From Luidia sarsii (taxonomy: Eukaryota > Echinodermata > Asteroidea > Paxillosida > Luidiidae), in the NCBI GenBank assembly GCA_949987565.1, contig OX465104.1, positions 1,045,063 to 1,109,062 of the forward strand: a stretch of 64,000 nucleotides of DNA, read 5' to 3'. How positions within the stretch are numbered: position 1 is the stretch's first letter; each line of letters starts with the position of its first letter. Shown here one piece after another: positions 26,901-41,900 of the stretch. A program made the translations under genes and the position numbers. Below the pieces are notes generated by a model. It was not told where the DNA came from and did not search any database. It saw nothing but the letters and a program-made list of their open reading frames with translations.

Positions 26901-29900
26901 CTGGGAGCGATGGAGGGTGATTTCGTGTGTGGGGAAAAAAAACCCGCACAGTCTGACGATCATAGGAAGACAAGATTCGATATCATGAACATGAGAGACG
27001 CGCCAGGTACGCGCACGTGCCCATGTGCTGAATCGGACGATGTCGCCCCTGGAAAATTTTGCGAGTACGAGGTGTCGAACCTTAATCTGCTCAATGATTG
27101 AGTTTGGGCATAAAACTGCGGATGATTGATGCCCTGGAAGTCACAAATTTGATTTGGAAAGTACAAAGTACATGCATATGTGAACATAATACTTTGCGAT
27201 AATAAATCCTGTAGGCCTATGCATGTTGAAGTGCTATTCCTTGGTGTTCATCTTTCTAGCCAGACTTTGACCTCCCCCATGAGGTACCTTTTGATACAAA
27301 CACCTGAGGTGGCCCATCAGAGCTGTGAGGATGTACCAACTCACAAGTTTAATATCAATACGGAGAGCACACCCAGCAGAATGGCTCATGTTTTGAAGGT
27401 TTGCGTGGCGGAAAGCACAACGCGGGAGTCTTCTGTGGCAACACGCAGGTGATCTCTTTCGAGATGATGGGGGCATGGCTCTAAAAGGAGCCGGTTACTC
27501 AACGTTTCGGACAGTGTGTACTCTGCCCGTCGTCAGGAGCCAAAGTTTTCTGCGCCATTTTGGCAACATTGTATAAAGGATCCCGGTCGGTTTCTCCTTC
27601 ATTTCTATACCCTTGGCATCCACTCTCACACTGACACACTCCAGTGAACGTCTACCTTTCTCTATGCTCCAATGTGCTCTGCCCGTCGTCAGGAGCCAAA
27701 GTTTTCTGTCATTTTGGCAACATTCTTAAGCAGTTACTGGTCGGATTTTGCTTCATTTCTATACCCTTGGCATCCACTCTCACACTGACACACTTCAGTG
27801 AACTTCTACCTTTCTCTATGCTCCAATGTGCTCTGCCCGTGCTCAGGGGTCAGGATACCCGACATGCCTTAGCGCAATCTTAACCTTGACTACGACCGCT
27901 GTGTCACCATTCTACTCCATCACGGGCTAGTACACTGATCCTCACAAACACAATGGCGTGCAAAGTCGACATTAAACCAGATATCTCCTTTGTTAATAGG
28001 TATCTCCATTATGCTAGACGAGTCAAAGAGAGGGCGCCCTCATGGACTTACTGAGATTTCAAATCACTCGAACATCTTACCTGTTGGCATACATGTCGAG
28101 TAACCTCTTGTCTAGGATGTTGTATTCGGGTTCCCACGTGTTGTGTCTGAAGACGAAAGAGAGATGATAAAAAATGAAGTCCCAAATTTCACACGGAGCT
28201 GATTCATTGACTGGAAATTCAATTACATCCTTTCCTATCCCATTTTATCCTACACTATCATATCCTATCCATTCCAATCCTATCGCCACCATATCCCATC
28301 CAATCCCAAGTCATCCCACGCAATCCTAACACCATCCCATCCCATCCCATCCCATCCCATCCCATCCCATCCCATCCCATCCCATCCCATCCCATCCCAC
28401 CCATCCCATCCCATCCCATCCCATCCCATCCCATCCCACCCCATCCCATCCCATCCCATCCCATCCCATCCCATCCCACCCCACCCCACCCCATCCCATC
28501 CCATCCCACCCCACCCCATCCCATCCCATCCCATCCCAACCTATCTCATCCCACCCCATCCCATCCCATCCCATCCCATCCCATCCCATCTCATCCCACC
28601 CCACCCCACCCCATCCCATCCCATCCCATCCCACCCCACCCCATCCCATCCCATCCCATCCCATCCCATCCCACCCCACCCCACCCCATCCCATCCCATC
28701 CCACCCCACCCCATCCCATCCCATCCCATCCCATCCCATCCCATCCTATCTCATCCCACCCCATCCCATCCCATCCCATCCCATCCCATCCCATCCCATC
28801 CCATCCCATCCCATCCCATCCCATCCCATCCCATCCCATCCCATCCCATCCCATCCCATCCCATCCCATCCCATCCCATCCAATCCCATCCCATCCCATC
28901 CCATCCCATCCCATCCCATCCCATCCCATCCCATCTCATCCCATCCCATCCCATCTCATCCCATCCCATCCCAACCCATCTCATCCCATCTCATCCCATC
29001 CCATCCCACCCCATCCCATCCCATCCCATCCCATCCCATCCCATCCCATCTCATCCCATCCCACCCCACCCCACCCAATCCCATCCCACCCCATCCCATC
29101 CCATCCCATCCCATCCCATCCCATCCCATCCCACCCCATCCCATCCCATCCCATCCCACCCCATCCCATCCCATCCCATCCCACATCCCATTCCACCCCC
29201 ATACCAATCACAGGCCAAACGATAGGGTACGGACGAGACGATGTCTCTTTGGTAAACACAGCAGAGAGAAGCGGGTACAAATATTCGACAGTCGTCACGG
29301 GCTTATACGACGATAATATCAAATGCAATAAAGAATACTGCTCCTACAGGATGAGATTCCATAATACATAATTCATTTCCATGGCAACATCGTAGGAGAG
29401 GGAATACTCCCACGCTACCGGTGGCGCCACGAGCGGGGACGTCAGGGCACCAGACCGTAACAAAAGCCCCTGATATACCTCGGATGATAAATACGACACA
29501 GCGATATATGGCACCCGACCCTTTGTTTTCCACGAAGAGGCGTGATTATGGGGAAAAACAGGAAGTGAAATGTTCGCTCGCCGAAAGAAAAGGTAAAACA
29601 AAAGACAAACAACAAATCAAAATACGGACGGGCACTAGGACGCTGGGCCGACCTCACGTGACGTGGCACCACGTGATAAATTGTATGCCAAAGAGGCAAT
29701 TTAATGGGACATTGAATCCCATCGACTTTTTTTTTCGTTTTGAAAAACAAATGTGAGGTGTCCTATAATTATCATTATGTCGCACAACACAATGAAAGAT
29801 CTTATTTCCATTGGTGCTAGATTCACCTCGGATCAAGCAACGTCCCGTAGCCTTAGATCTCGAGGGCTCTCCTCAGGATCCTAGCTGTTCATGTAATTAT

Positions 29901-32900
29901 AGGGCCGCTGTCTGGAGTAATCCGACCTTTAGGCTTACCGATAGCCCGACACTGTTAAGGTGTTACATGATGTTTGCGTCAAGGAGAATGTAATTCAATG
30001 AGGGTTTGCCCTCTCTCCCTCTCTCTCTCTGTATTTCTTTTATCAGGCATCGGGCAAAGTACTGAGCACTGAGATCTTATCGTGTCGAGCGGGGCAAACC
30101 CTCATTGAACTGTCGTGGTGCTCTCCTAATGCCTTTGGAATGGTACCTAAGGCACCCACTACCAAAGGGACAATTAACCTTCACCTTGATACCCCACAAC
30201 TCTCGCCATGTCCAGTTATTTCCAGAATTGTGACCCGGCACAGCGACATGAGGAATATCCTACCAAAATACTTTTCGAGTAAACAACGCCTGAAGTAAAA
30301 GTATCTTCTCAATTCAATACAAAAAAAATGTTTGTTTTTTTTGGTATTTTCGGAAGGTTAATGTATTGGAGGATATTATGTCCAAAAGATTTTTCCGAAA
30401 TTCGTCTCTAAATGTTGAAAAAAAACGAGGAATTCGTGGGAGTGTTTGTGTACTGTTTTCATGAAAATTTAAAGTTCCTGCCTATTTTAATGGCCGCTTT
30501 CGAGGAGTTAGAATGGCGCTGCTATAATGTGTCTGGTACCAAATGAACGAGCGAAGTCCCCTTGTACTATTTACAACCAAGTTCACACGGAAATATTTTT
30601 GATATCATTTGAAAGCTAATGGTACACTCTTTCACATCATTAGAAAATCTCAAAATCTCAAAAGTGGGGGTTATTCCTCATTATGCTGTGCCGGGTCACA
30701 ATCTATCCTCCTCTCGTCTAAACTCTTCTGTCACCCGGCATATATATTATTGACGTTACACGGGCCGAACTCGGCTCGAGACGTTGTGACCACGGGTTTT
30801 TGCAATGTTAGAAATTCTCTTTTGCCATCCAGCCCTATCCTGGGCAGCACTAACCGCCTGGTCGTGTTGGAGGCCGATGGCGTTGAGGTCGTCTGTGATC
30901 TGTGATATGAAGGTGCAGCGCAGGCTTCCACCCTGCCCAAAGGGTTCTGCTGTCAGCCGGCACAGCAATGTCAATTCATTATTCTAGAGGACACATTATC
31001 ATAATCTTTCATTCTATAACCTCCATTCTACACTCAAAGACGCTAATGGGCAGACGAGCCCCAGGGACGAGCAGGTTAGTGGGCCAATCAATAAAAACAT
31101 ATGAAAGGTATGGCAGGCAACGAGACAGGATTTGATGTTTTCAATTGATTACAAAATAATGGGAAACTAAAGAGCGAATAGCTCAAATTAATCTACTATT
31201 AGAAATGGTATCAGCCTATGTACGTGGCAATCCGTTTACATTGGTTTACATTCAAGGAAGTGATAGCATAGAAACATGAGTTATATACAAAAATGTTGCA
31301 AACTGCTTACTGACTAAAATTACCAAAATGCAAATCTAAAAATTTAGTGGGCCTGACGTTTCGATCCTAGCAGGACCTTTCTCAAAGGCCCTCTGCCTTT
31401 GAGAAAGGTCCTGCTAGGATCGAAACGTCAGGCCCAGCATAGAAAAAATTTTGGACACTGCTTATACTACATGTAGCTGAAATGTTCTTTATGTAAATCC
31501 TACGAACGTAGAGGGCCTGACGTTTCGGTACTGGCATGACCTTTCTCAAAGGAAGTATGACGAGGGTACAAACATTATAGGACGGGGAGGGAGAGTGATT
31601 TGGTCACGGATGATCGTGTCATCTTCGTAATTCTGCCTTTATGAATGGTTCCACCACCGAGTCCAAAAAATTCTCCTGATGACGGCCAGAGCATACTGGT
31701 CGAAACGTCGAGTTACCACTCAACTTCTTTTCAGAACCACACCTCTTCTTTAAGAGACCTTATACATGGTGTCACCGCAAACCCTCCTATAGAGTTATCA
31801 CTCAGGTCCTTTTCAGAACCATACCTCTTCTTTAAGAGACCTTATACATGGTATTACTGCAAACCCTCCTATAGAGTTATCACTCAGGTTCTTTTCAGAA
31901 CCATACCTCTTCTTTAAGAGACCTTATACATGGCATCACCGCAAACCCTCCTATAGAGTTATCACTCAGGTTCTTTTCAGAACCACACCTCTTCCTTTAA
32001 GAGACCTTATACAGGGTGTCACCGCAAACCTTCCTATAGCCTTTTAAGAGAGGTCCTGCTTATTAAGGAATTATGCGTAAGGGATCAGGGGATTGACTAA
32101 ATGTTTAAAAATTTAGATTTTTTGTTGGTTAATTCTTGAGTCTGCAAGATGATGGCCTAGATTAGGAGTTAACTGGTCCTTCGAGTCGGAGCAAAATGGG
32201 ACCAAATGGGACCAGCTTCCTCCAGAGAGAATTCGATATCCGGACAGACCATGTTTTAGAACAATGGCGACCGGATGTTCCAGTCCTTGACCAAGAGAAG
32301 GCGCGCCAATTATTTGCCATTGCTGCTTCTGTTGAGAGCAGAGTTGACGTTAAGGAGAAGAAGACGATCGAGAAATACCTGGACTTGGCGAGGGAATTGC
32401 GAAAGTTGTGGGTTAAGGTTACCCCCTTTGGTAGTGGGTGCCTTAGGTACCATCCCAAAGACCTTAGAAAAGCATCTTGACAGTGGCAGGTCACCGGTAA
32501 GGGTCGGATTACTCCAGAAAGCGGCCCTACTAGGAACAGCTAGGATCCTGAGAAAAACCCTGGAGATATATCTAAGGCTACGGGACGTGGCTTGATCAGA
32601 GGTGAATCCAACGCCAATCAACATAAGATCCTTCCTCGTGACTTTGAAATAATGATAAGAATCAGTGGACACTTACGGCGCGCCGTGGGTGTCGGAAATG
32701 ACACTCCTGGGGCGACTGCGAGCCCTGCTAGGCACAGACAACTGTCATGCCTCGAATACCCACGCACGGAATGATACAGGCCTAGTGCAAGCTCTGCTTT
32801 ACAGGATACCAAATAAAGTGTTTGATCGTGAAAAGGGGATATCATTTCCCAACCTGTATCAATGCATTAACTCGGCATCGAGTATCATCCATAGACATAT

Positions 32901-35900
32901 AGGCAACAACGTGCCGGCATTTTTTACGAACTGGTTGGAGTCATTTCCCACCGCAACCATTACATTAAAACCCAGCTCAAAACGCCAGAGACCAACGTAT
33001 CACAAGAAACACTTCCCAATGGAAGACGTTTCGAGAAAGTACGCTTGGTTTCTTAGGCCCATTTTCAAAAGGCCCCCCGCTGGCCCAAGGTTATACGAAG
33101 ACCAGCGATCATAAAGAAAAAAAAACCTCCTTTGTTGCCAACTCGCTTATAATTTTTTCACTGGACGCTCTAAACGGATGGTTACGCTACGTGTACAATG
33201 AGCAATAGGCACGGGGCAATCCCACATTATGAGGAAGTTAAATATACAATCCTGATTTTTCTCCGTTCATTTTTCAAGGCTTGGATTATTGATCTCAAAG
33301 CACGCGGTGACTATTGATACCGAAATGAAGGGGGAAAAAACCCAGACCAAAAATAGATTTTTCTTTTTGTGGGGGGATTAAGAGAGACCGAATCAAGAAG
33401 GATCATTCTCAAAATATACCAGGACCTTTCGCTGATTTGAAGAGAGAATTCTGCTCGGATGAAAACATCAGGCACTTCTCATTAATGAGATAATCATAAT
33501 TAATTATAATGAATTCGGATTGTTTAGGTAAGCAGTCTCCGAACCTGTCCTAAAAAATGAGATGCAGCACTGGTATAAAGAACACATTGAATATTGAATT
33601 AGTAAAATACCAATTTCGGTTTCAGTTTGGAGTTGTTGTTTTTCGGTTTTCCATTAAGAAAGACCCCGGCCGGGCCTCCGTTAATATTAACCTTATGAGT
33701 CATACACACACATGTTGCAAATTGATTACTGACTAAAATGAGCGAAATACAAAGGGACTGACGTTTCGATCCTACCAGGACCTTTCTCAAAGGCAGAATC
33801 AGAATGCCGTATAGACCCCTATGCTAACTATTCTTCAGACAAGTAGTTGGAAATACGAGTTAAAATGTGAGCGCTATGGTTCAGGAAATGAAGAAATCTT
33901 CTGACCACAAATCACGTGAGTAAGAGGAACTATTGTTGGAAGAGTTCTACACTTGTAGTTGGACGGAGGCCTATTTACAGTTCATGACGTGGTCCTGCGT
34001 TATTTCAATTTAATTCAATTGTTCTTTCATTCAAAGTGATATACAAAATGTTGCAAACTGCTCACTGACTAAAATTACCAAAATGCAAATCTTAAAATTT
34101 AGTGGGCCTGACGTTTCGATTCTAGCAGGACCTTTCTCAAAGGCAGAGATGTTCACACATTTGTTTATACATTCGTTAAAATAAAATAATAAAATGATTA
34201 GATGGCAACCCATCAAGCTAAACTTATCCGATTTATAGGAATAAAACAATATAGAAAATAATGAGTGTAATCATAATACATACAACTACATACATAAAAA
34301 ACACAACAAATAAATTTAAACAAAATAATGAACTTAAAAAAATTATACACAATGCCATTTCAAAATTCAAAATAAATTTGAAAATTCATTGCCTTTGAGA
34401 AAGGCCCTGGTAGGATCGAAACGCCAGACCCTCGTAGTGTTTGAAATAAAAAGAAAAAAAGTAAAGACTACTTTAATCAAAAACCATTTACAACTTCCTC
34501 TGAAAATTTATTTCAGTTTTAACTTTTAGGCTTGAGAAGAGTCGGACAATGATAATGAGCTCACTGATTGATGAAAGCATAGCATCTAACGGTATCATCC
34601 AACCAACGGGTGACTATCAGGTCTAGATAGAGCTAGGCACTAAGGCAGCTCAATTGTTCGGGGCGGGGGATCGCCTTACATCTGATAATATCGACGTCGC
34701 GAATAAGTTGACCCACTAACCGAGAAAAAGAAGAAAGAAACCCGTTCAAAACTGTTCGATTTCATGAGAGCAATCCAAAATCGCAAATCAAATTGCTTCC
34801 TCTCAGCATGGACACGTTATTGCATCTTTTCAGTCGGACAAATCTTTACCTCCCACACATAAAACTAATAGCGTAGAATATCAAACGAGCCTGTGCGTTT
34901 ACTTACGGCGGGAGTGCGCATGCATTAGCGCGTGGATTCATTCCATAATGGTTGAAATTGAAGGAGTTGAGGGGTTGCGGGTTAGATTACGTAATCGCAT
35001 TCCAAAAAACGGGAGACGTCACCGTGACGTGGCAATTAGGTCATCGAATAGAATCTGGGTTCGTATGTGAACGCAATGGCTACGGCTTGAATGTATACAC
35101 GAGTCTATTGAAATAACTGGCTAAAAAATCAAATCGGCTATGGCTCTAGTTTGCACACGTTCCTATGGAAGCCACGAGCTATGCCTCGACTATGGCTTCG
35201 GTTTACACACGAGTCTATGGAAGCCACTGGCTATGCATTCGTCACGGCTTCAGTTTACACAAGAGTCTATAGAAGCCACTGGCTATGCATCGGCTATGGC
35301 TTCATTTTACACACGATTCTATGAAGTCCACTGTCTATGCATAAGTTTGGCCTATGGCTTCAGCTCACACGCGTGTCTATGGCTATGCATCGACTATGGC
35401 TCAAGTTTACACACGAGTCTATGGAAGCCACAAGCTATGCATCGGCTATGGCTCAAGTTCACACGCGAGTATACGGAAGCCACTGCCTAGTGGCTCATGA
35501 TATACAACCATTTCCCACAAATACATTGATTTATTTATATGTATTTTATTTTCCGGGATACTTGGATGTACAAATCACAGCACACTCAAATAAGAATAGA
35601 GTGGATAATAGAAATAAATCAATACTAAAAAAACAAAAAAACAACAACAACAACATCCAATTAGCTCCCGTAGGATTGACCAAAAGAAAATAATTTCTGT
35701 CAGGGGGCTCTCTCAACTAATTGGATGACAGAAACAGTACAATACATACATAGACATAGAACTATTAAATAAGTAAATTACATACAAGTGTTACGACCGA
35801 AACACGATACAGAATTGCTTTCGTTTTACCATTATTCAAAGAGGGGTACATTAAGTTTTCCTCAATCGCTGTTTTCCCTTACATTTTGGTAGCGATGACC

Positions 35901-38900
35901 AAATTAGGTTTTAATACTTACTTATTCGACCAACCCTTCCACTTCACCAAGTACTCCGAGATTCCCTGCAAGTCAAATAGAAGGACAAAACAAAACATTC
36001 AAAATTCAATTATGAGGATATACTTTTCAGCGTCTTCAAACAGGAAACGGGGAAGCGCCTCTTTCGAAAATCGATTAATCTTTACTTCAAACGGGTTTCT
36101 TGACAAACCACTGCGCCCGACATAGTAGCTAGTAGCATAGATCGTAGCAACGGGCAACATGATACGAGCTGGTGATCATACTTTAATCTACCTGTAATGC
36201 ACTCCACCGTATGTAAGTCAGCATATGTTTCCGGAGAGACAGTGCAGAGAGACAGAGACAGTGTGTGGGGCGGTACACAGCACGTAGGTCTGCATCTTAC
36301 TTCCGGTTCCACTAATGCCTTTCTTACTTCACCTTCAAACCTCCAAATCTCATTTTACTTCCCCTTGCCATTATTTAGTTAATGTGATGTTCATTAATTA
36401 TTTAATTATCATTAGCATTGGTTTTTGTTGGTGGGTTGGTCGCTAAAAATTATATTATTTCCTATCATGGAAATATGCCAGCTGTTCTTTTATGCATAAT
36501 CTCGGCTCTCGAGAAACAATTGCAAATATCGTATCAAAAAGAAACTCCGGTAGTCGCTCAGATATTGGACTTAATAGGTGTAATCGACCGTTCGATGATG
36601 CATTTTCGCGTACGCGACAGGCAACAGCCGTCGATTGATCACCCGACATGACCGCGGGTGGCCACTGTCGTTTCCCTATACCCGACGGCTGTTCTCACAA
36701 AATAACTCATTCGGCCCCGCGTGTGACGGCAGTTTTTGTTTCGCTATAGTCCAGCGCGCGCAGCAATGGCGTTCAACCCTAGCTCCACCGGCGACCTCAA
36801 ACGGGGATGAAAAGGCATCCGATAAGAACAACAATAGACGGGAAGATTAAAAAAAATAAAAATGATTAATGTTACTGGATCTGACCATCGCCGGTAAATA
36901 GGCTGAATAGATGTAGGTTCGCTCAGCGCCTAGGTAAATAAAAGCGAGTTTGTGCCCGTGTGGGGAAGGGTATACAAATATGAGCCTGGGCAGGAAGTGG
37001 GTACTGGGCCCTTCATCCTGGGTATAGGCCCGGGCTCTTTCAAGGGGCTTCTTCATGCGGAAAGGAATAGAAATAGAGAGAGAGAGAGAAAGAGAGACAG
37101 AGAGGGAGATAATGGAGGCAGGGAGGTTAAGCGCAGTTTATTTGGAGTTAACTGTCGGCTACCCAGCGTGGAACCATTCCGATCCACAGAACGAGTTGGT
37201 TGGGGCAACGGGTTCGTGGTGTGATGGTTAAAAACAAAAACAGTCATCCAATTGGCCAGCAACAGTCAACGCCAATGAAGAAATGTAACGCACTTATCAT
37301 ATTTCGTGTCAATAATAATAATAATATTCGATGTTTTAAAGGTCGACCTTTCTTCAAATTCCACGAACACATTAAAAATGAGAATATTCTATCAACAAAT
37401 GGATTTCAGAGAAATCGATTCCCGCGACTGTCTCTGCTCTCGACATGACTGCTGTTTTATTTCCCCTAGCTGTCGGCTCTAAAGGGAAAATTGAAATTCG
37501 ACTATCGCGTGCGTGGACGCCATCTCGCTGCTGAAGGCAAGCACACGTAGGCCTATTTCTCGATCGCGTTTTGTGCGCACACCCAAAAACGTGACCTTGC
37601 AAAAAACTCAATTCGGGAGGGAAATAATAAGAGGGGAGTATTCTAATTTGTGGCTTCTTTATCAAACGATCATTCGTGTTTGAAAAAAAATACATAGCGT
37701 GACTACGGGCACACACACATACAGTGAAGCCACAGTTCAGCTAACTTCACGCTGGTATCGTGGTGACGTGGCGCGTTGCCGATTATGACTGTGTCTATTG
37801 ACGAGCTGGTTTTCAAAATTAATTGGGGCAGTGACAGTCATCTCACGTGTTGTGCCCTACTGTGTTTCAAATTGGATAACTGGAATTTCTAATTGGATAA
37901 GTGTTGAGCTAACCGATGCAGAGAGTATAACCAATTCTACACATTGGAAATATCCCTAGTACATAGGAAAGGGTTCCAAAACAGGTGGAACTGATAACTA
38001 TTCAAACCGTGAAGGTCACTTCTCAAAGGCAAAGGCTTTTTTGTATTACTTGTAGGGCCCGTAGCTTTTCTCTCTATTGAGTTTATGAAACGACAGAGAA
38101 AAATTGACTCGACCTGAATTTAAACCCAGGCCTGTATATAAGAGGTCTACCACCTCAGCCATCCATCCCTTAGGTGGGTCCTGGGATGCTGGTGGGTTTG
38201 ATTTCATTGAAAGGAGTGAAGAGTGGTTACTCCCGAGGAAACGAATACCACGATGTATTGGAAGTAAAGCTTTCCAATTCCTAACGCCCTCACATCAGAC
38301 ATTTATTTTGTTAAAACGATACTTTGGGACGTGAGTAACACAGCACAGAAACAAATATAAATGGCTTTAATTCTTAGAAATCACATTTCTCCTTAAATTA
38401 GGACATTAAAAACTAATGGTGTATGTTTTCCTCACCCCCCCCTTGACGGATGGGGTCTAGGTACTGTAGGGTCATATGTAACACGAGGTCAAATGTCATA
38501 AATGGTCTATGCCACATGAGCCTATGTCACACGGGGTCACATGCGAGAAAGGGTCACATGTCACACAGGGTCAAATTCGACACGGGTTCATACAGTATGT
38601 CACAAGGGGTCACATTCCACAAAGGGTCACACGTCGCACGGAGTCACGTCACACAGGGTCATAATATGTCGCATGAGAGTCTTATGTCACACGGGGTCAT
38701 GTGTCACATGGGGTCATATGTCACATGAGAGGCATTATGTCAAATGGGGTCATATGTCATATGGGGTCATATGTCACATTGGGTCATTTGTCACACAAGG
38801 GTCATATGTCACATGGGGTCATATGTCACATTAGGGTCTTATGTCACATTAGGGTCTTATGTCACACGGGTCCATATGTCACAAGGCAATCATACCATGT

Positions 38901-41900
38901 CACACAAAGCAAATCCAGACGATCCAGTACCAGCACCACTGCGGGTACCAGGCAAATACAGACGATCCAGTACCAGCACCACTGCGGGTACCAGGCAAAT
39001 ACAGACGATCCAGAACCAGCACCACTGCGGGTACCAGGCAAATACAGACGATCCAGTACCAGCACCACTGCGGGTACCAGGCAAACCCATATATAATCAG
39101 CTTCGTGCGACTGGCAATAATCCATGTCGAGCACAATCAGATAATACGATGCAAATCTAAAACAGATAGCCGATCCTTTCCCTAATATAACATTCCTATG
39201 ACAAGCCAGTCAATGATTATTGTCAATGATTATCCAGGTTAGGGTGCCCCGTTGCTAAACAACTAGCTGATGGCACAAACGGCGGGACATAGGGCATTGT
39301 CAAGTGGCTAAAAGTATTTTGTTTGAAGCGATTTCTTATCTGCGATTTTTCGTGAGCGACAATGCACTTCTTTCTCGCGTCGAAGAGCAATGCACCTTGT
39401 TCATTGAGCCGAGTTGAAACCAATTGGAAAGATGTACAGATGCAGAGGCAGCTGCGTTGGGTGCATGTCCTGGTACGTTACGAACAGGGGGCAATTTCAT
39501 ATAGCCAAAATTCGCTTAAAGGCCCAATACAACACTGGGAAGACCGGAAAACATCGATGTCCACAGATTTCCTTCTAATTTACACAGTTTGAAGATGGTC
39601 GTGATAGAATCCTCATGTTGAATTCTTACGGTCTGGGATGCTGTACTTCCCTAGAAATATTCACTCAAACACTGACAAATAGTTTATTTCTCGCAAGTCA
39701 TAAACTATTTATTACACTACAGAATGGTACAAAAACCGTGACGGTTTTTTACCTTTTTCTTCTTTCTTAGATAACCATTTTGAGCTAAAACGTTCACAGG
39801 ATTGCTTTTTGGGGATGTTTAATGGTTTAACACAAAAACTGTGGCAATCGTTTGACCTTTACCAATGTTGTATTGGGACTTCAAGCGGGAAAAACCCTCC
39901 TCAATAGAATCAGGTTGCCGGCCAAAGTTCCACTTGTATTTCATGCCAAGCAACCAATATTAGAATACAAGTCAAATACAGCAAGCATCAAGTGAAATTT
40001 GGTTGGGAATCTCGTTTTATCCGGGGAAGAAATTTCTTGCTTAGCAGATTTTCACACTGAAGTAGCTCTATGACAAAACTACTAAGCATGAAATGTCTCC
40101 TCGTGTGCTTCTGATTTGTATTCCACTGTTCTTTGCTTAGCATGAAACAAATGTGAAGTTTGGGTTGGCAAAGTGATTTTGTGAATCATGACATTTTGTG
40201 CTTAAAGCCCCTACACAGCATTGGTAAGATCGAAAAACAGAAATGTTCACAGATTTACATGAAACTTATACAGTTTGAAGATGGTTATAGTAGAAACCTC
40301 TTACTGAAATATTTCTGCCTAAAATGTTGTATTTTGGGAGAAATGGGTAAAAGAAATAGTTTACGTCTCACTGAGAACTAAACTATTTTCCGGAACAGTA
40401 CGGCGTTAAATGCTGCATTTTCGCGAAACAAATGAAGCGGTTTTCACGATTTTCTCGAGACTGGGTTGGCGGATTGAGCTGCAATGTTCACTATTTCATG
40501 CATATGTTGGATCAGACAACGTATGGACGCTATTCTTTGACCTCGACCAATGTTGTGTAGGGGCTTTAAGCAAATTTGGGTGCTTAAGCAGCAGTATGAT
40601 ATTGGCCCAGTGTTGGCTGCAGCAATCAGCGGGTTGTAATTAAACACATCATGTCCCTCTATACGTCTGAAAGTCCCCGTGGAACCCTTTGGGCTCAGGA
40701 AGACTGCCTACCAAGTCACTGATACAAAATGACCGCCAACACTGTTGCATTGCACAGACATAATGTCATAATTGTCACCCGGCACAGCATAATGAGGAAT
40801 AGCCCCCACTTTTGAGATTTTTAAGGTTTTCTAATGATGTGAAATAGTATACCATTAGGTTTCAAATGATATCAAAATTATTTCCGTGTGAACTTTGTTG
40901 TAAATAGTACAAGGGGACTCCGCTCGTTCATTTGTTAGCAGACACAATACAGCAGCACCATTCTAACTCCTCGAAAGCGGCCATTCAAAAAGGCAGGAAC
41001 TTTACATTTTCATGAAAACAGTACACCAACACTCCCCCGAAATCCTCGTTTTTTCAACATTTAGAGACGGATTTCGGAAAAATCCTTTGGACATAATATC
41101 CTCCAATACATGAACTTTCCGAAAATACCAAAAACCAAAAATTGATTTACCATTAGCTTTCAAATGATATCAAAATTTCCTCCAAATACATTAACTTTCC
41201 GAAAATACAAAGAAATTGATTTGTAATCAAATAATAATTGAGAAGATACTTTGACTTCAGGCGTTGTTTACTCGAAAAGTGTTTTGGTGGGATATTCCTC
41301 ATGTCGCTGTGCCGGGTCTCAATTGTGATCCTGTCTGTGCATTATTTGCATGGGAGGGATATGGTGATTGGTTCTATATAGAGGCTTTATGCATGTACAC
41401 GCTGCACAATTATAGCAGATCAAGGCCACTTTACACCTCGCTGGGCCAAACTATATAGAGCAAGGAAATGGCCAAATATCTTGGTTTACTGCACTCAAAC
41501 TGCAGAAAAGAAGTACTGACGCGTCGATACACGATTCACTCCTGCAGTCAAGCAAAGGCAAGGAGATAAGTGATGAACACGTCCCTCGAGAGAGCCCAGG
41601 ATAGATACTGGCATTTCGCTGACAGTCTGATAAGGAAGTCATAACCGGACACATCTCATGAAAACAATGGGTCGGGCTTCCCTTCCAGCGAGCAAGCCCT
41701 GCCAAACGACCCGCGCCAGATGCTGAGCCAATCTGGGCTCGGCATCACACCCCGTGTAACCCTATAACCCCCGCAAACTAAAATCACTGGTCACAATCCA
41801 AGCGCATTCCAAAAGGGATCCAGTCCTTGGCTGCAACCGCCAAAAACGCATATCCAGTTTCGAGAACCGGAATGGCGGGAAAACCGTGAACGGTTGCTTC

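Noticed and set aside
28258..29328. GWDGM repeat proteins on the minus strand
   Set aside because: Pentanucleotide array open in all three frames.
32665..33114. 149-codon plus-strand frame after the LINE relic
   Set aside because: No recognisable domain and it lies in a CBX intron; it may be repeat-derived but is not supported as a gene.
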